Source of the DNA: Glossina fuscipes
Lineage: Eukaryota; Arthropoda; Insecta; Diptera; Glossinidae
Reading direction: 5' to 3'
Length of the DNA stretch: 64,000 nucleotides
NCBI RefSeq assembly: GCF_014805625.2
Contig: NW_024003300.1
Coordinates: 488,241-552,240 of the forward strand
Under the pieces are notes generated by a model that saw nothing but the letters and a program-made list of their open reading frames with translations, was not told the DNA's origin and did no database searches. The translations under genes were made by a program, and so were the position numbers. Shown in pieces: positions 45,081-57,009 of this stretch (positions within the stretch are counted from its first letter, which is position 1; each line of letters begins with the position of its first letter).

Positions 45081-45559
45081 ACAAAATTTCCGACGCTTAA
45101 TTAAGATATCTGGCTTGGTGATTTGTAACCTTTTCGAGTTTTTTGTTTAAAAGTTTTTAGATTAATTCTTTACGCTTCGTATAGGGGCGGCAGTTTTTAT
45201 CATCTAGGAGAAATTTAAAACGATTAATTGTAGATTCTTGTATGCTTGTACGCGGTTTAGAAAAGAAGGTAAGGGGTGTGGGTGACTTGAGCGAGCGGTG
45301 CCTGCGATAACGTTAGGCGCACTTACCCGAACTTATTGTTTGGCATTTTTAATGAATATGCCCATAAGGCTGTACAACTTAATTAATTTGAGCTTCTCGT
45401 AAGCCGCTGTTGTGTCTTCAGTCCAAATAAGCAGAAACCGGTCATTCTTTGGATATTAAATTGGGGTGTTTGAGTTTCTGTAACGTTCTGCAGGAATCGT
45501 CCTAAATTAATTTTACAAAAAAACTTTTCCCAACGTAAAACCGTGCTGAAATGTTGAAC

Positions 45560-46300
45560 ATACGGTATACAATAACGAACAGTTATAGCGCATTAAGCAC
45601 GATAGCATCAAGTGCACGATAGTCATCACATAGACGCAAACAGCCATCTGCTTTTTTATGAATATGGAAAGTCAGGCCCCCTGCAACGGGATGGTCTGCA
45701 AAAGCTCAACTTCTTTATGTTTTTAAATTTCATTTTAACAGCCATATATTTTTAATTAAAAGATGTGATATCACTTGCCGTTAGACGAATGAGTAAGACA
45801 TCTGGTTTATGGTTTTGATGGGCTGTTGTCCGTTGTGGGTAGCGTCTTTTTTTCTTATTAGTTTTCGTTTATTTCGTCGGCTTTGAAAACGGAAAAGTTT
45901 GCGGAAGAAGAGGCCGTTATTCTATATCTATAACTCTATATATATATAAGTCGTTAGATAATTGCAAAATGTCTCGTTGAATTTGTTAAAGAATATGATA
46001 AGATTGTGGTACACACGACACTTCTGTATCACTTAGATTTCGTAATCAATGCTTGCCATTGCTATTTTTCTGGGCGTTCCACATTTAGATGCTAAAACGG
46101 GCCCTTGCGCCTATAGTGGAAGAAGAGAGCTCTAGATACGCGGCAAAATATTACCGGGTAAGACTGAGCGTTGCATTTCCTTAAACAGTAAACTTGGTTT
46201 CTATGAAGTAATGGTATGTGTGACGAAACCTTTTAAATCCCCCTTCGCTGGTTGTCAGCAAAACATGCAATTAAATCTCTCTAAAAACATTCGTAGCAAT
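45560..46300 (-). pseudogene. CsRn1-like reverse transcriptase fragment
   Basis: RHTYHYFIETKFTV (about 46220) resembles the H-x-I-x-T-x-G opening block. Downstream, after a degraded stretch, PVAGGLTFHIHKKADGCLRL (about 45695-45637) and CDDYRALDAIVL match the S-P-x-x-x-V-x-K-K-D-G-x-W-R-x-C-G-D-Y-R-x-L-N block. The palm with Y-L-D-D was not found before the connection region at about 45470. Multiple stops. Confidence 0.7.
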
Positions 46301-49300
46301 TTTGCAGTGGAGTTTGATCAACTATCTCACACAATTCTTTAAGTTTATTTGTTGCAACTTGAGCATTGACGTTGTCATATTTACACATATCATTAGAGAT
46401 ATTCATAAAAAAATATGATTCAATGTTTTTACATATTTTACTTCGGAGGGGTTGAGACGCGGGGCTGCGGCAGCGTTTATTCTGCTGTCTTCCAAATTAT
46501 TACTAGCCCCGTGCATATTGCTAAAAATGACAATATACATTTATTTGATTGCTTTGAAGGCGTTTGTAATTTTTTATACGATGTTCTATATCTATATATT
46601 TCTATATATCTATATGTTAGTATATATATTTTCATTCTTGTTCAAATTGTACGCTTGGCAAGCATGTAGCATGTAAAATGAACACTTCACAATATGGATA
46701 GATGGTGATAGTTCTGCAAGGCAAAAGAACTACAGCGAAACTTGCGGCTGTTAATTTATTTTTAATTTATTAGATAATTTATTGTTGTCTTAACAAGCGC
46801 TTTTCTTTTGCGATCGTTTCTATTTGTTTGGCGATACCATTCCTGTGCCAACACATTCAAAAATTTTCTTGAATAGGTATGATATTGCCTTTTCGACCCG
46901 TGTTATCGTGGGGGCACATTAGATATTGGCTTGATGCGTGTTTTAAATTATGTTCTCTCAGAGTCACCACATTTAGTGTTTATATTTTAGTTCATTGGCT
47001 TTATTTGAGGGTCTACTTAGTGAAATTGTGGACGAGTAGTTAACAAGTCGGTTGAAAAAAATTAATAAACTTTAGAAAATTGATTACTCTACTCATATGT
47101 TTGATATAGTTTTGCAAAATAAAAAAAAAGTGAAGTTTTTATGAGATGGAAAAAAAACTGCGAAAGGAGGAAACTTATCAATTAATTATAACAAAAAAGA
47201 TTATTGGCGAAATAGGTTTTAGAGCATTTTTTAAATTGACGAAGCTAACTATTTTGTAAAACGATAAGCTAATTATTTTGTAAAACAATGGATTTACGCC
47301 CTTACGCGTTCGGCTTTAAACGCAAGATTGGTGACAATGTTTTAATACTTCTTATTCTGGCTTAAATAGTTTTTGTGTTATAGTATAATTAGAAGAATTA
47401 TTATCTTTTGCTTAAGTCGCAATTGTTTTTACTTTAGCTAACTATAGGAGAAATAAAGGGTAAACATATATAATAAATGCCCATGGAAATTTAACAAATT
47501 TATTGATATCAATGTCATTATTGATTAACGGCAAATAACATTATACAATCAAACCACAAATTGTGTGAGTTGGCATTATAAAATAAAGACTCCTAAAATT
47601 TCCTTATGATATAACATATCCGTTTCTTTCGTTAGTTGTTTTGTACCTGACAAAATAAAGTCCAAAAAAGAAAGACGCTTTCAAGAGATCGTCCAACAAT
47701 TATTATGGGAGCAAAATCAATTATCGAAAAAGAAAAACACGACGTACGTATTCGTTACGATTACATCAAATTCTGAATTGTTTGTTCCTGATGCAATTGT
47801 TTCCAAGTTTTTAGACGTTTGTGTATGCCGCAAAGCTACTAATTAGAATAAAAAGGGATTAAATAAAATTTTTCTTTTCTATACCTCATTAAACGCTTAT
47901 AATCGTAACAATGTCAATACTCCAAACACATAAAACTAGTTAAAATGTGTAGTCGTCGCCCTCCTTCAAGACGTGTTTAAGAGAAATATGGACGACCTCC
48001 TGCATTCAAAAAGCACTAAAATTCTTCATCATGACAACTGAAATAGGAAAAGGGACATTGCAGTATATCGTATATTCAATTTTCTCATCCAGGCAATCTT
48101 CAGGATTTAAAAAAATTATTATTAAAAGCTATGCCTAACTTTTCTTACAATGGTAAAAGAAGAGCCAATCGAGGATATACGATGTATGGATTACTTGGCA
48201 ATCTTCCAGTATATCGACGACGGATCAGTGTGAATAAAAAATCTAAAAACCCTGCACTTATGGCATTGAATGTCAAAAAATACGACACGTGACTCTTTCA
48301 TAATAGATCCACTAGTACTGTTTGACCTAATATCACAGAATAAAGCTTTTCTACACCTCTTTCACATATTTATGATTTATCTAAAGTTGACCATTCCTGT
48401 ATGTCCGCTGCAGCTCTTATCCAGAAGAATCTTATTTTTGGCTTAAAACATACGTGGGGTTTATAGAATTATGACGCCTAGCGGAATAATTTTTGACATC
48501 CCCAACAACATATGTCCTGTAAAAATAACCTCTCGTTCCGACCTTTCCTATATTAGAGCTGGAGCCGTTGGTAACAAAACTTGACGATTTCCAAAGTTTT
48601 AGCTATCGGTGTCGAAAAGTAAAAATATGTAATAGCGAATAATATTAGAAATCCTTTATTAAAATCGGATTATGACGGTGGCGATTAGCTACGATTTTTG
48701 GTCAAAAATGGAAACAAATATAGTATTATTATAATGAAATTAGTCAAAAAAAGAAATTCTCAGACAAAAGTGCTAAAGCAACAGTATCTAAAGCCATCGC
48801 CTTTATACAATACTCTAGCGCATTTGAGATTTGGCCCTACGACCATTGGGTTTTTAGTCGAGACCGTTTGCCTACTCGACCACTCTGACGGACAAAAATA
48901 AATATAGAAATTTACCAAACTAATATTATGAGCATTATTAATAGCAGCTTAATTCATCGGGTGTACAATCACACATTTTACTATTATTTCGAAGTTTGTT
49001 TGTCGTTTTAATGCTATAAATATAATTTATGCTTACATACTAGTATAGAAGCATCCAATTTTATTATCTCCGTTCCTTATTGGTTTCTGCGAATATTTTG
49101 TTTTTATGTTAGATTCTTATCAGAGATTGACATTTAGATATTTATTAAAGACAACCGGAAACAGTTGCAAAGATTTAAGTAAAATGACAGCGAATAATTG
49201 GCGATCAAAATAAAAACTACACTGTAGTTGAATTAAATAACAAAAATCATATTCAATGCCAATGCAATTTAAAAAAATACCACGGCATAATTATGAATCA

Positions 49301-50040
49301 TAAGACCAAATTGACAAGGAAACCTCAACTCTGCGTAAAATTGGGAATGCGTTTATGGCTTCTTCGGACGCTGTAAGCATCTTAAATTTTAGGTTTCCTT
49401 TTTAAGCCCCGCAAGTACGTGTCTAAATACCAATAAATGATACATATTCATGAAAGGTTTGGGATTCCACGTCAATTCAAAGCTGTTCGTCCGTCTTCTC
49501 CAGTTACAGCACTTACAGGCGTATTCACATGGCTCTTACATGGGGCCAAATTCCTATTGTGACTTTTTAGCAGTTTGATGTCTGATCGAGTATTTAGAGT
49601 ATTCAAAAACACACAAATCTGCGCCAATCTCTTTTAATTTGATATTACATAACAGTATAACACAAAACAATTTATAAAGAAACCTTAACCATTGCAAAGA
49701 AAATTTGAAATTGAAATGTAGATAAACGAAAAAAAGATACTTATATATAATGCAATATAATGCAATGCCATAAGGTTATAGATAAAAGAAACTAATTTAT
49801 TAAACTTTGTAACCTATTTTATTAATTTAAAAGATTTTTGGATATTCACATCGGTCAAAAACAAATTGTCAACAAATTTTGATCAAATTTTTAATTGTAA
49901 GAGACATGTACATTGAAGGCTTATCTTTATTGTCTAGAAGATCTGCTTTAATTTATAGCACCAAAAAATGAATAGGAAATGTTTCAGGAAATTTCTTTGC
50001 ATTTCTAGATTTGCATGCAAGTTAACTATATAAAAAAATT
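46301..50040. other. Unassigned AT-rich DNA
   Basis: No gene recognised in 3.7 kb. 46560-46640 is TATATC-type low complexity, making frames there spurious. Around 48130-48290 (plus) a short readable stretch, NGKRRANRGYTMYGLLGNLP followed by VYRRRISVNKKSKN, is compositionally protein-like but matches no family I know. It may be a transposon remnant. The remainder has no recognisable signal. Confidence 0.35.
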
Positions 50041-50051
50041 CTTTAATAAAT

Positions 50052-50057
50052 TTTATT
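50052..50057 (-). terminator. Poly(A) signal of the host gene candidate
   Basis: The minus strand reads AATAAA 9 bases after the TAA stop of the spliced reading frame at 50067-50069. Such tight spacing is unusual but possible in compact insect genes; the actual cleavage site is not determined. Confidence 0.5.
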
Positions 50058-50066
50058 GTGAAACAT

Positions 50067-51402
50067 TTATCGTCTGGCTAACCTGATTTCCTGCTGTTGC
50101 GGAGAATAGTGTTGTAGACTGGTTGGGCGTTGTTGCTGATTTAACAGACTTTGATGTTGCTGTGGCGTGAACGACTGAAATTGTAAACCAGATAGAAGGC
50201 TGCGATAACGTTCACTATTTATATGAGAAAACTCGGCAGATGGTACGTCATCTGGTAAAGATGAACTAAACGGCCAAATATTCTGAAAATTTATAAAAAA
50301 TTATTAATGCTCTTCTTGATAAAATTCTTTCACATATTCACCTGTATGTTGGGTGAATAATCCCCGTTATTGCCTCTACAATGGGTGGGTGAATTCGAAA
50401 TGACATCATGCGACAAAGTTTTGAATTCATTTCTTATTTAAATAATTTTTTGTTTCGAAGATATTTGAAAATAATTTGTGTTAATTAACTATGCATTTAT
50501 ATCTTCATTGAATCAATTAATATTAATATATTCTCCTCTATTTTTTTGGTACAATAGCGAGTAGTAATTGTGAAGGAAAATAAAAAAGGTGCAAGTTGTA
50601 TTTTAAAAATATGTGTCAAAAACACTAACAAAAAAAACTGGTACGAAAATACTCCAAAAATAGAGAGAGAGAAACATGGTTATCTATCAGCTAAGAAGAG
50701 GGGATATATCTCTTTAAGTTAAGAGGAAAGGAAATAAAACTGAGAGAGAAAAGGCAACGTGCATGCAAAAGTGGAGAAACTTACCTGCAATGCGACCACA
50801 ACATTGAACTGAAAATAGTTACCCAACGTTATGACACAACAAACAAAATAAAAAACTATGGAACATTGTACAAGGACATTATATCTATAAGATGTTGCTA
50901 GCACAGCAAAATTATAATATCGGAAAGCAGGACCCGAAATATATACAAACGATTTGAAAGAGCGTAAGAGAGAATAAAAGAACTGAAATAAGAACATTTT
51001 ATGAAATATACAGTGTGCGACATCTATGTGCAATAGTATGCGTACTGCATAGATCCAAGTGGATTTCAAATTTCCTAGAAATGTGTGCGGTTGTGCGCGG
51101 CTTTGCTTAACATTATATGTATGCAATAGAATTTTAAATTTTTGTTTCTTCTGCCTTTTATTTTTTGAAAAATTACCAATAATTTTCTATATGTCTACCT
51201 ATTTATTGACAAAAGATTTCCGTTTTTATTGTCCTTGTTTATTTCCACTATATATGTTTTTTTTTTCTATTATTATTATTTGAAAAAATTTGTTATAATT
51301 GTTTCCAATATCTACATTTTCATTAATATTCAACTTTGCTTAAAATGTCACTTACCAAAAATAAGTACGAATCCGCACGGAGTCGCACCTAGGCTTACAC
51401 AT
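50067..51402 (-). CDS. Candidate spliced host gene, Gln-rich C-terminus, 24-base microexon
   Basis: Proposed exons (minus): 51402-51356, 50808-50785, 50432-50342, 50282-50067, about 125 codons with phases 2, 2 and 0 at the junctions. Splice sites: donor TTTTTG|GTAAGTGAC, acceptor TATTTTCAG|TTC, donor TTGCAG|GTAAGT, a weak acceptor AAATAAG|A, donor ACATACAG|GTGAAT, and acceptor AAATTTTCAG|AAT. The last intron is 59 bases. The last exon (72 codons with stop) starts NIWPFSSSLPDDVPSAEF and is rich in Gln, Ser and Leu near its end (TPQQHQSLLNQQQ, YSPQQQ). Codons are evenly used and uninterrupted, unlike the surrounding transposons. A second frame from an ATG at 51470 (hydrophobic start KKLFFLLL) is also open through the first three exons but stops about 20 codons into the last, so the N-terminal frame is uncertain. 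No family recognised; more 5' exons are possible. Confidence 0.55.
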
Positions 51403-51479
51403 AAAAGTGGACACTTCGGTAACAGCGACCAACTACGCCGCCACAACAATAGGAAAAACAACTTCTTCATGTAATGAAT

Positions 51480-53265
51480 ATATTAATTCATTAACGTAGG
51501 TGATACGCAAAAAAGTTAATAATAACACTACAGAAAGAATAAGAAGAGAATTTGTTGACGCTTTTTTGATACTTCTATGGACATAATTTACAAAAATGTC
51601 AAGGATAAAGTCGAAGTGTCTTATTTTAAGTGATCTCTATAAGATCATATGGGAGCTATTTTGAACTATAAGCTTTTACCATTTTCCTAGTAAAACCATT
51701 ATGAGATTACTGCAGAGTTTCGGGGATTTTGAACGAAAACCGTTGTTTTCACAGCTCCCTTTTTAATATAGTTTTACACCGTTAAGAGAGTCCTATAAAG
51801 AGCAGAATAAGTAGCAAGGCCATGCGGTGGATTCAGCTTTCCCGCCCAGCTGTGTTAATTTACATTTGTTTGGTCTCAAATTGTCGTGACATCCTTATTA
51901 TTGGTCAATTCTGAAAACTTTGTTGTAATTGCGCGCTGTAATTGTCGATAAAATAAAGTGAAATCACTCATTCTGCCACTTTAGAGCTACTCGGAAAGCA
52001 CGATTCCAAGCAATTTGCACCAAATACAATATATTATAGTAGTGGCAATCCGGGGTTGCCGCTATATTTGCAATTTCACCCACGATCCCCCTAAATATAA
52101 TCGACGTATGTGATTCATCTGCCATCATCTGTAATCTATATTTTCAAAAGTTCGAATTTTTAATGTATCAGCAATATGAAATTGAAATGTAGGGTTTGTT
52201 CCTATATAAAGCCTTAAGCAGTGGTTATAATTGCCCTTTAATCAAGGCTTCCTCCCGTTGCGATATCATAAAATGAAACATATCGATTTTATCGAAATTA
52301 TCACCGATAGGCCCGGAGAACCAGATAACGGCGTCTTTTTAAAATTGAAAATTTTAGAACAAAGCAATTATGTGCTGATCGTAAACTGCATTAACTTTTC
52401 CATAAACATACGAAGCTTTATTTTCTTTAACGTAGTCATAAATTGAAATTGGTGGATTTTTTTTTCTTGAATTTTATATTATTTTCAAAACATAATTATT
52501 TTCAATTGATCTAAAATCTGATGGTTTTTTCTTTTTACTTTATCTATATATGGTCTTTCGTTTTTGGTGCACAATATAGAATGAATTTATATGATTCTTA
52601 AAGTTCTCCTTTTTGGCAAGACGCAATCAACTTTTTCCTTGACGCAATGTGTTAAAAATCAAATTCAATCTATATAAAAGCAGTCCATCATCGCAATATA
52701 TTAATCGGTTGAACATTTAAGTTATATTTAAGCCATATTTAATACAATTTGGCATATAGCAGTAGAATCATATTCAGCGAAAATTGGAAATAAACATTTT
52801 AAAGCGATTTGACAAATATAAGATATTGTAACGTAAACCAGTCATTCGTGCTTTATTTTTTTTATTTATTGAACTCCTTTTGAAATTAAGCTCGTAACAC
52901 TTTTAGAATTCTGCAGGTTTTATTTACAGTTCCTAGAAAATGTATTTATAAATTATTTACAATAACTGTTGCTTTAATTCTCGCTCTGATCTCGTCCATT
53001 CCAATACTGAAACTCAACTCTCTTGAGTTGACGCTCCCGACTCACTCTGCCTTCCGCAAATATTCTGCTTACATATCCTTTTACAAGCACGTTATCATTA
53101 AAAAACCAAACCTCATCGCGATCTTTCTAATTTGTTGGCCAGTTTTTCCGCTACATTTTCTGCCAGCTACTGTTTACCCTTTCACCAGTTGTCAGCTGTG
53201 CGATGCAGGCTTTTCCTTTCTTTAGAATTTGGTCTCTTAGACATTCGACTAATTTTCGTGCAAAC
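51480..53265. other. Upstream of host gene; unassigned, possible LTR-like stretch
   Basis: 51480-52200 may contain the promoter of the minus-strand gene but no core element stands out. A plus frame 52231-52446 (71 codons) lacks a recognisable motif. 52826-53200, beginning TGTAACGTAAACC and rich in short pyrimidine runs, has an LTR-like feel without a partner. A small inverted repeat (TCAACTC and GAGTTGA) sits at 53014-53031. Confidence 0.35.
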
Positions 53266-54683
53266 TCAAACCGTTAAATATGTAACTTTCGTAGCAATGT
53301 ATTCTAACTCACTCAAGTACCAATAATTGTTGGCATCGGGTTTGATTTTTCCATGAAGACCACGCTGTTGAGTGGCTCCTTTATTTAATTGTAGTGACAT
53401 GGAGTGGAAAGTAGGTTTAGTTGACATGTCAGCGTCTCCGTCGAAAATGTCACTATAAGAATTTTGCGTGAATAATTTGTTCTTACCAGCAGAATAATCT
53501 GTACTTAGGTGTCTGCGTATATTTGAACCGCCACGAGTGGGCACACGTGAATAATTTGAAATTGAAGGTTGATTGAGGGATGAAAGATTGTATTCATTAC
53601 AGCGTGTAATTTGTTGAGTAGAGTTGAGTACTGGTGATTCTGAGGGATTTAGATTATTAGATTTTGGTATATGTGTTGTTGTTTTAATTTTTTCAATATT
53701 TCCTGTTGTTTTGATTTTTTTAATATTATCTTTGGCAGGCAATGGAACTGGTTTGGCAATGTAATTTTTGGTTGATTGTAGAACAGGTTTTTCGTTGGAA
53801 GGAGTTGCAGTTAAAGGCTTATTAGGCACTATTTGCGAGGCGACAACAGCGTAGGTATTGCTTTTGCTAATTCTTTGGGTTCCAGATGGATTAATTTCCC
53901 GGTATTTGCGTCGCGCTTCACCCATGCTACAGTAATTTTGTGTTTTGATTTTTAGAATTTTACGCATTTGTATAAAACGTGGACATTGTTTGTCTAACGC
54001 AGAGTATTGACCGTTGCAATTTAAGCAGAAGCTACGCGTACAGTGGTCGGGATGTGGAGGAAGACCACAGTCAGCACAGGATGGAGGACTGGTGCATCTT
54101 TTTCCCGTATGGCCCAGGCGTTGGCAGTTTTTACACATCATGGGATTTGGAATGTAGAGTTCTACTTTACATTTGTGCCAAGCTACATCAACAGTAGGCA
54201 GTAGCCGATAGCGGTCGAAAATAAAAATAGTAAATAATAATTTATAGACTTCAGCCACTCCTTGATTGCCCATTTCGCGAACAATTTCATCTTCCGGCAC
54301 ATGTTTTAAGCATGGGGCATAAACTACGCCTTTAACCGAGTTCAGTTTGTCATGCAGTTTAGCGGATATAGCATACAAATTGGCTAATGATTTAGACTTT
54401 ATGAGCTTTTCGGTTGCGCTCGGTCTCCCAGCCAGGACAAGAAACTTTCCATCGCGTAAAATCGATATAGAGTCTATATGCGTTGTAATGCAATCTAGTG
54501 CTTTTTAGTAGCGAAAGGGCTGAATTGCGAAATTGTTATGGAGGGATCAGTTGGAGAAATCACAACATATTTTTTGTCGATAGGAACGATGCTACTAGTT
54601 GGCAACACCGGAAATTCGTAATTTTTAATTTTTTTTCTTTGAGGGGATACGTCTGCTAATAGCTGAAATCTTTTTGAGTTCAT
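53266..54683 (-). pseudogene. LINE gag (ORF1), nearly intact, one frameshift
   Basis: Starts MNSKRFQLLADVSPQRKK at 54683. A one- or two-base indel in an A-run near 54505 shifts the frame, after which it is open for about 410 codons to TGA at 53266. N-terminal half: an RRM-like region (SISILRDGKFLVLAGRPS, HVPEDEIVREMGNQGVAEVY). At about 54165-54015 there are knuckles: MCKNCQRLGHTGKRC (intact C-x2-C-x4-H-x4-C), CADCGLPPHPDHC and FCLNCNGQYSALDKQC. EARRKYREI follows. The C-terminal third is Ser/Asn/Lys-rich. This is the gag of an I/Jockey-type LINE and would bind its RNA. No ORF2 accompanies it. It is far less decayed than its neighbours. Confidence 0.82.
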
Positions 54684-54689
54684 ATCAGG

Positions 54690-55210
54690 CGGCCCTGGTG
54701 GTTGTCTTATGGTTGTCTCTTATTTAATAAATTAGGAAATAACCATTTAGATGAATAGGTTTGGGAACTGCTGAGAGTAATGACAATTGTTTTCAATATT
54801 TTAATTTTCTTTTATGTTTTTTGCTTTTCTGATTTTTTTATTATATTTGCAGAAAAAGAAAGCAAATATCGTATCTCCGACAAACAGTTTTTGCAAAAGC
54901 ACAGAGAACACATGAGTTAAACACACAAAAACACCGAAAAACACCGAAAACAATTAAAAAATCGCAGACGAAAAACAAAACATCCACTACTCAGAACACA
55001 AGTAGATAAACTTCGGATTTCAAACTTTCTTATACCTATTGCTTCAAAATTTAATAAATTCTTGCACGTGTTTTGATCAGTAACATCTATTGGTGAAAAA
55101 GATAAAGCAATGCGAAGTGTCATCGATTACATTCGATTATAATTATTCGCTGTATACAGACATTAATCATAAAATGCTCAAAATTGCATTTTCAGCATTA
55201 ATTATTTTTT
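54690..55210. other. 5' side of the LINE gag; unassigned
   Basis: Probably includes the 5' UTR of the LINE whose gag starts at 54683, but no promoter or target duplication could be read. An A-rich stretch with ACACCGAAAA repeated occurs at about 54930-54950. Confidence 0.35.
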
Positions 55211-55214
55211 TACA

Positions 55215-55640
55215 GATTTGAAAAAATCTGCTGCTGGAGCTCATGAAAATCTTGTAGAAACTTATGGTGAAGTTGTTCCATCATATTCCAATTGCTGATT
55301 TTGATTTCAAAGGTTTAAAATGGGTTGTTTTCATGTCAATAACGAAGAACCGTCCGAAGGATGGCTAAACTTCTTAGACAAAAATCCAGCTCAGAGAACT
55401 TTCGAACAGCAGAAACGTTTCTAAATGGTTCTATGCGAAGGGAAAAATTTAAAAAGAGGGAAAAACTACCATACGAATTGAGCGAAAATGCCATTTCACA
55501 CCGTTTCAATATTGGGGGTCTACTACGACACATCCAAGCGCAAAATGTGCATATGGTGGGATCTGCAAGTTGGTATTGAGAGCTGCTAAGAAGTCAGCCA
55601 GCGATAAAATCAGGAAAGGTAATAACTCAGTGAAAAATTT
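55215..55640 (+). mobile_element. mariner transposase remnant 1, internally deleted
   Basis: Plus strand reads KKSAAGAHENLVETYGEVVP and, in shifted frames, FQRFKMGCFHVNNEE (family W-F-x-R-F-K-S-x-D-F-x-V-x-D), LDKNPAQRTFEQ and YELSENAISHRFNI traces. It then jumps to KRKMCIWWDLQVGIE, matching the M-L-C-I-W-W-D-x-x-G block of the catalytic domain. The stretch with the first catalytic aspartate (G-D-E-K-W) is deleted and the C-terminus is missing. Terminal inverted repeats not identified. Confidence 0.8.
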
Positions 55641-56255
55641 ATAACAACACACGGAAAAGGAAGTGAATGTAAGAGACTAAATTTCAATTGCTATGGAGCG
55701 CAAATTAGTATTCATACTAAAGACCATTAACTCATCTGTGAAAATTTGGAAATATTTGTAAAGTACATATGATTGTAACTAAAAAAGAAATAAAATGGAG
55801 TGCTCCCATTATTTAGTAATGATGAAAATGTCAGAAAATCAAACAATTTTCAATTTTCTACTTAAATTTGGTGTATATGTTTCATATATGACGAAAATGA
55901 GCACAAAAACGGATGACGACCTGGCCATTCTACTCTGTCTACTGTATTAACGGAAAAGCTCGCAGCAATTAAAGCTTAGGGGCACTGTAAACCAATTCGT
56001 AAATTTATCAACTTTAAAATCAGGACCATTAGAAATTGGCGATAAAGCAAACTTAGTGATTGATCTGCATTAAAAGTTTGTAATTAATACGGAAATAAAG
56101 ATCATAAAGTTATAGATTGCAAATCAATCTTCTGCAAATCAAAGTTTACCAAGTCGCAACATATGTATAAAAATGCAAGCTTTGTTGCTTTTTTATAAAA
56201 AGTAATCAGTTTATTTTCTAAATTTTTGTATATAGACGCTATAAGTGTAATAATA
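55641..56255. other. Unassigned spacer
   Basis: About 600 AT-rich bases between a mariner remnant and a Copia remnant. Nothing recognised. Confidence 0.35.
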
Positions 56256-56309
56256 AATTGTGTAATAATGAATTTCTATTTGTGCGTATGCGCAACAACC
56301 TTCGAGGAA

Positions 56310-56500
56310 AACCTGATTAACTGACGAAAAAGAAGTAGTTGTAAAATGTATTGCAACTGTACAGCTTACATTAAAAGTAAACGGACAAACTAAAATGGCA
56401 GACTTGTTTAACACTCTATATGTCCAAGATTTGCGGTGCAATCTATTACCTATTGGAAAAGCTATAGATAATGCTTGCAACAGTGAATTTAATCGTATTT
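56310..56500 (+). pseudogene. Copia protease/integrase linker
   Basis: One open reading of about 55 codons: LTDEKEVVVKCIATVQLTLK, then ADLFNTLYVQDLRCNLLPIG and KAIDNACNSEF. This corresponds to the block after the Copia protease active site (V-x-D-x-x-E-V...L-x-N-V-L-Y-V-P-x-L-x-x-N-L-L-S-V-x-K). The protease D-S-G block itself is not found upstream. A minus-strand frame over 56480-56211 is its shadow. Confidence 0.7.
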
Positions 56501-56659
56501 TTTCACTGTTTAGTCGGCTTGAACAACGTTTTCATTACATATTTTAAGAGCTAATATAGCGAGGCTTGCTATTGAAAAGATTTTTCTAATTCTCTTGAAA
56601 AGCTTTTGTGAGATACCTTATCAGCTACGGAAAATCGAAAGCAAAAAATTTGGTCATAT

Positions 56660-56960
56660 TTTAGTTTTTTACTAGTGATGAATTAAAAGTGGTGTTCAAG
56701 CAAGGAAAAAATTATTGAATATGTGTAAAGAAGATGTATTTTCAGAGCTAAAATGGTTTACAGAGTTCAGTTTCGACAATTTTGATGTTGAAGATATGTC
56801 ACGTTGTAGAAGGTCAGTTGCGGCTGATAAGCCAGTAAGAAGATAAAATAAAGGGGTTGACTGATGCAAACCGACGAAAAATAATTCTTAAGATTGTAGG
56901 GCGATTACACCCATCGACCGTTCATAATAATATATTTATCCACTATAAAAAAATCGTCTT
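56660..56960 (+). mobile_element. mariner fragment nested in Copia
   Basis: ELKWFTEFSFDNFDVEDMSR matches the mariner N-terminal block (R-W-F-x-K-F-R-S-x-N-F-D-V-E-D-x-P-R-S-G-R-P), continuing as CRRSVAADK, then LTDANRRKIILKIVGRLHPS and TVHNNIFIH, the second helix-turn-helix (L-T-T-R-E-I-A-x-x-L-x-x-x-x-S-T-V-H-N-H-L). The catalytic domain is absent. Different wording from the copies at 55.2 and 58.4 kb. Confidence 0.72.
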
Positions 56961-57009
56961 TTAATTTGGATAAAAAAGAAATGAAATGACTTTCCGAGCC
57001 CAGATGATT

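Larger units (their letters stand above)
44590..46300 (-). mobile_element. Second CsRn1-like gypsy pol, opposite strand
   Basis: Minus-strand pol in correct order: RT (46300-45560), RNase H/connection (45470-45060), integrase zinc region (45000-44597). It is the same lineage as 40208-44010 but oriented toward it (tail to tail). No gag, protease, LTR or integrase core was readable. The 44010-44590 interval between the two elements is AT-rich and probably includes ends of one or both. Confidence 0.72.

Noticed and set aside
46415..46676. Two overlapping plus frames (84 and 74 codons)
   Set aside because: Their second halves are translations of TATATC-type low complexity, and the first halves have no motif.
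50719..51126. Minus-strand frame of 135 codons around the microexon
   Set aside because: Crosses the splice signals TATTTTCAG and CAG|GTAAGT and translates to Phe/Tyr-rich low complexity. Better explained as intron plus microexon.
50067..51402. Assigning the host gene to a known zinc-finger RNA-binding family
   Set aside because: A few cysteines near the first junction suggested a zinc domain, but spacing is irregular and nothing else aligns, so no family or symbol is given.
53014..53031. Short inverted repeat TCAACTC/GAGTTGA
   Set aside because: Seven-base arms are common by chance in 64 kb and nothing nearby gives it a role.
52826..53200. Possible solo LTR beginning TGTAACG
   Set aside because: No partner LTR, primer site, polypurine tract or target duplication could be found, so only noted as LTR-like.
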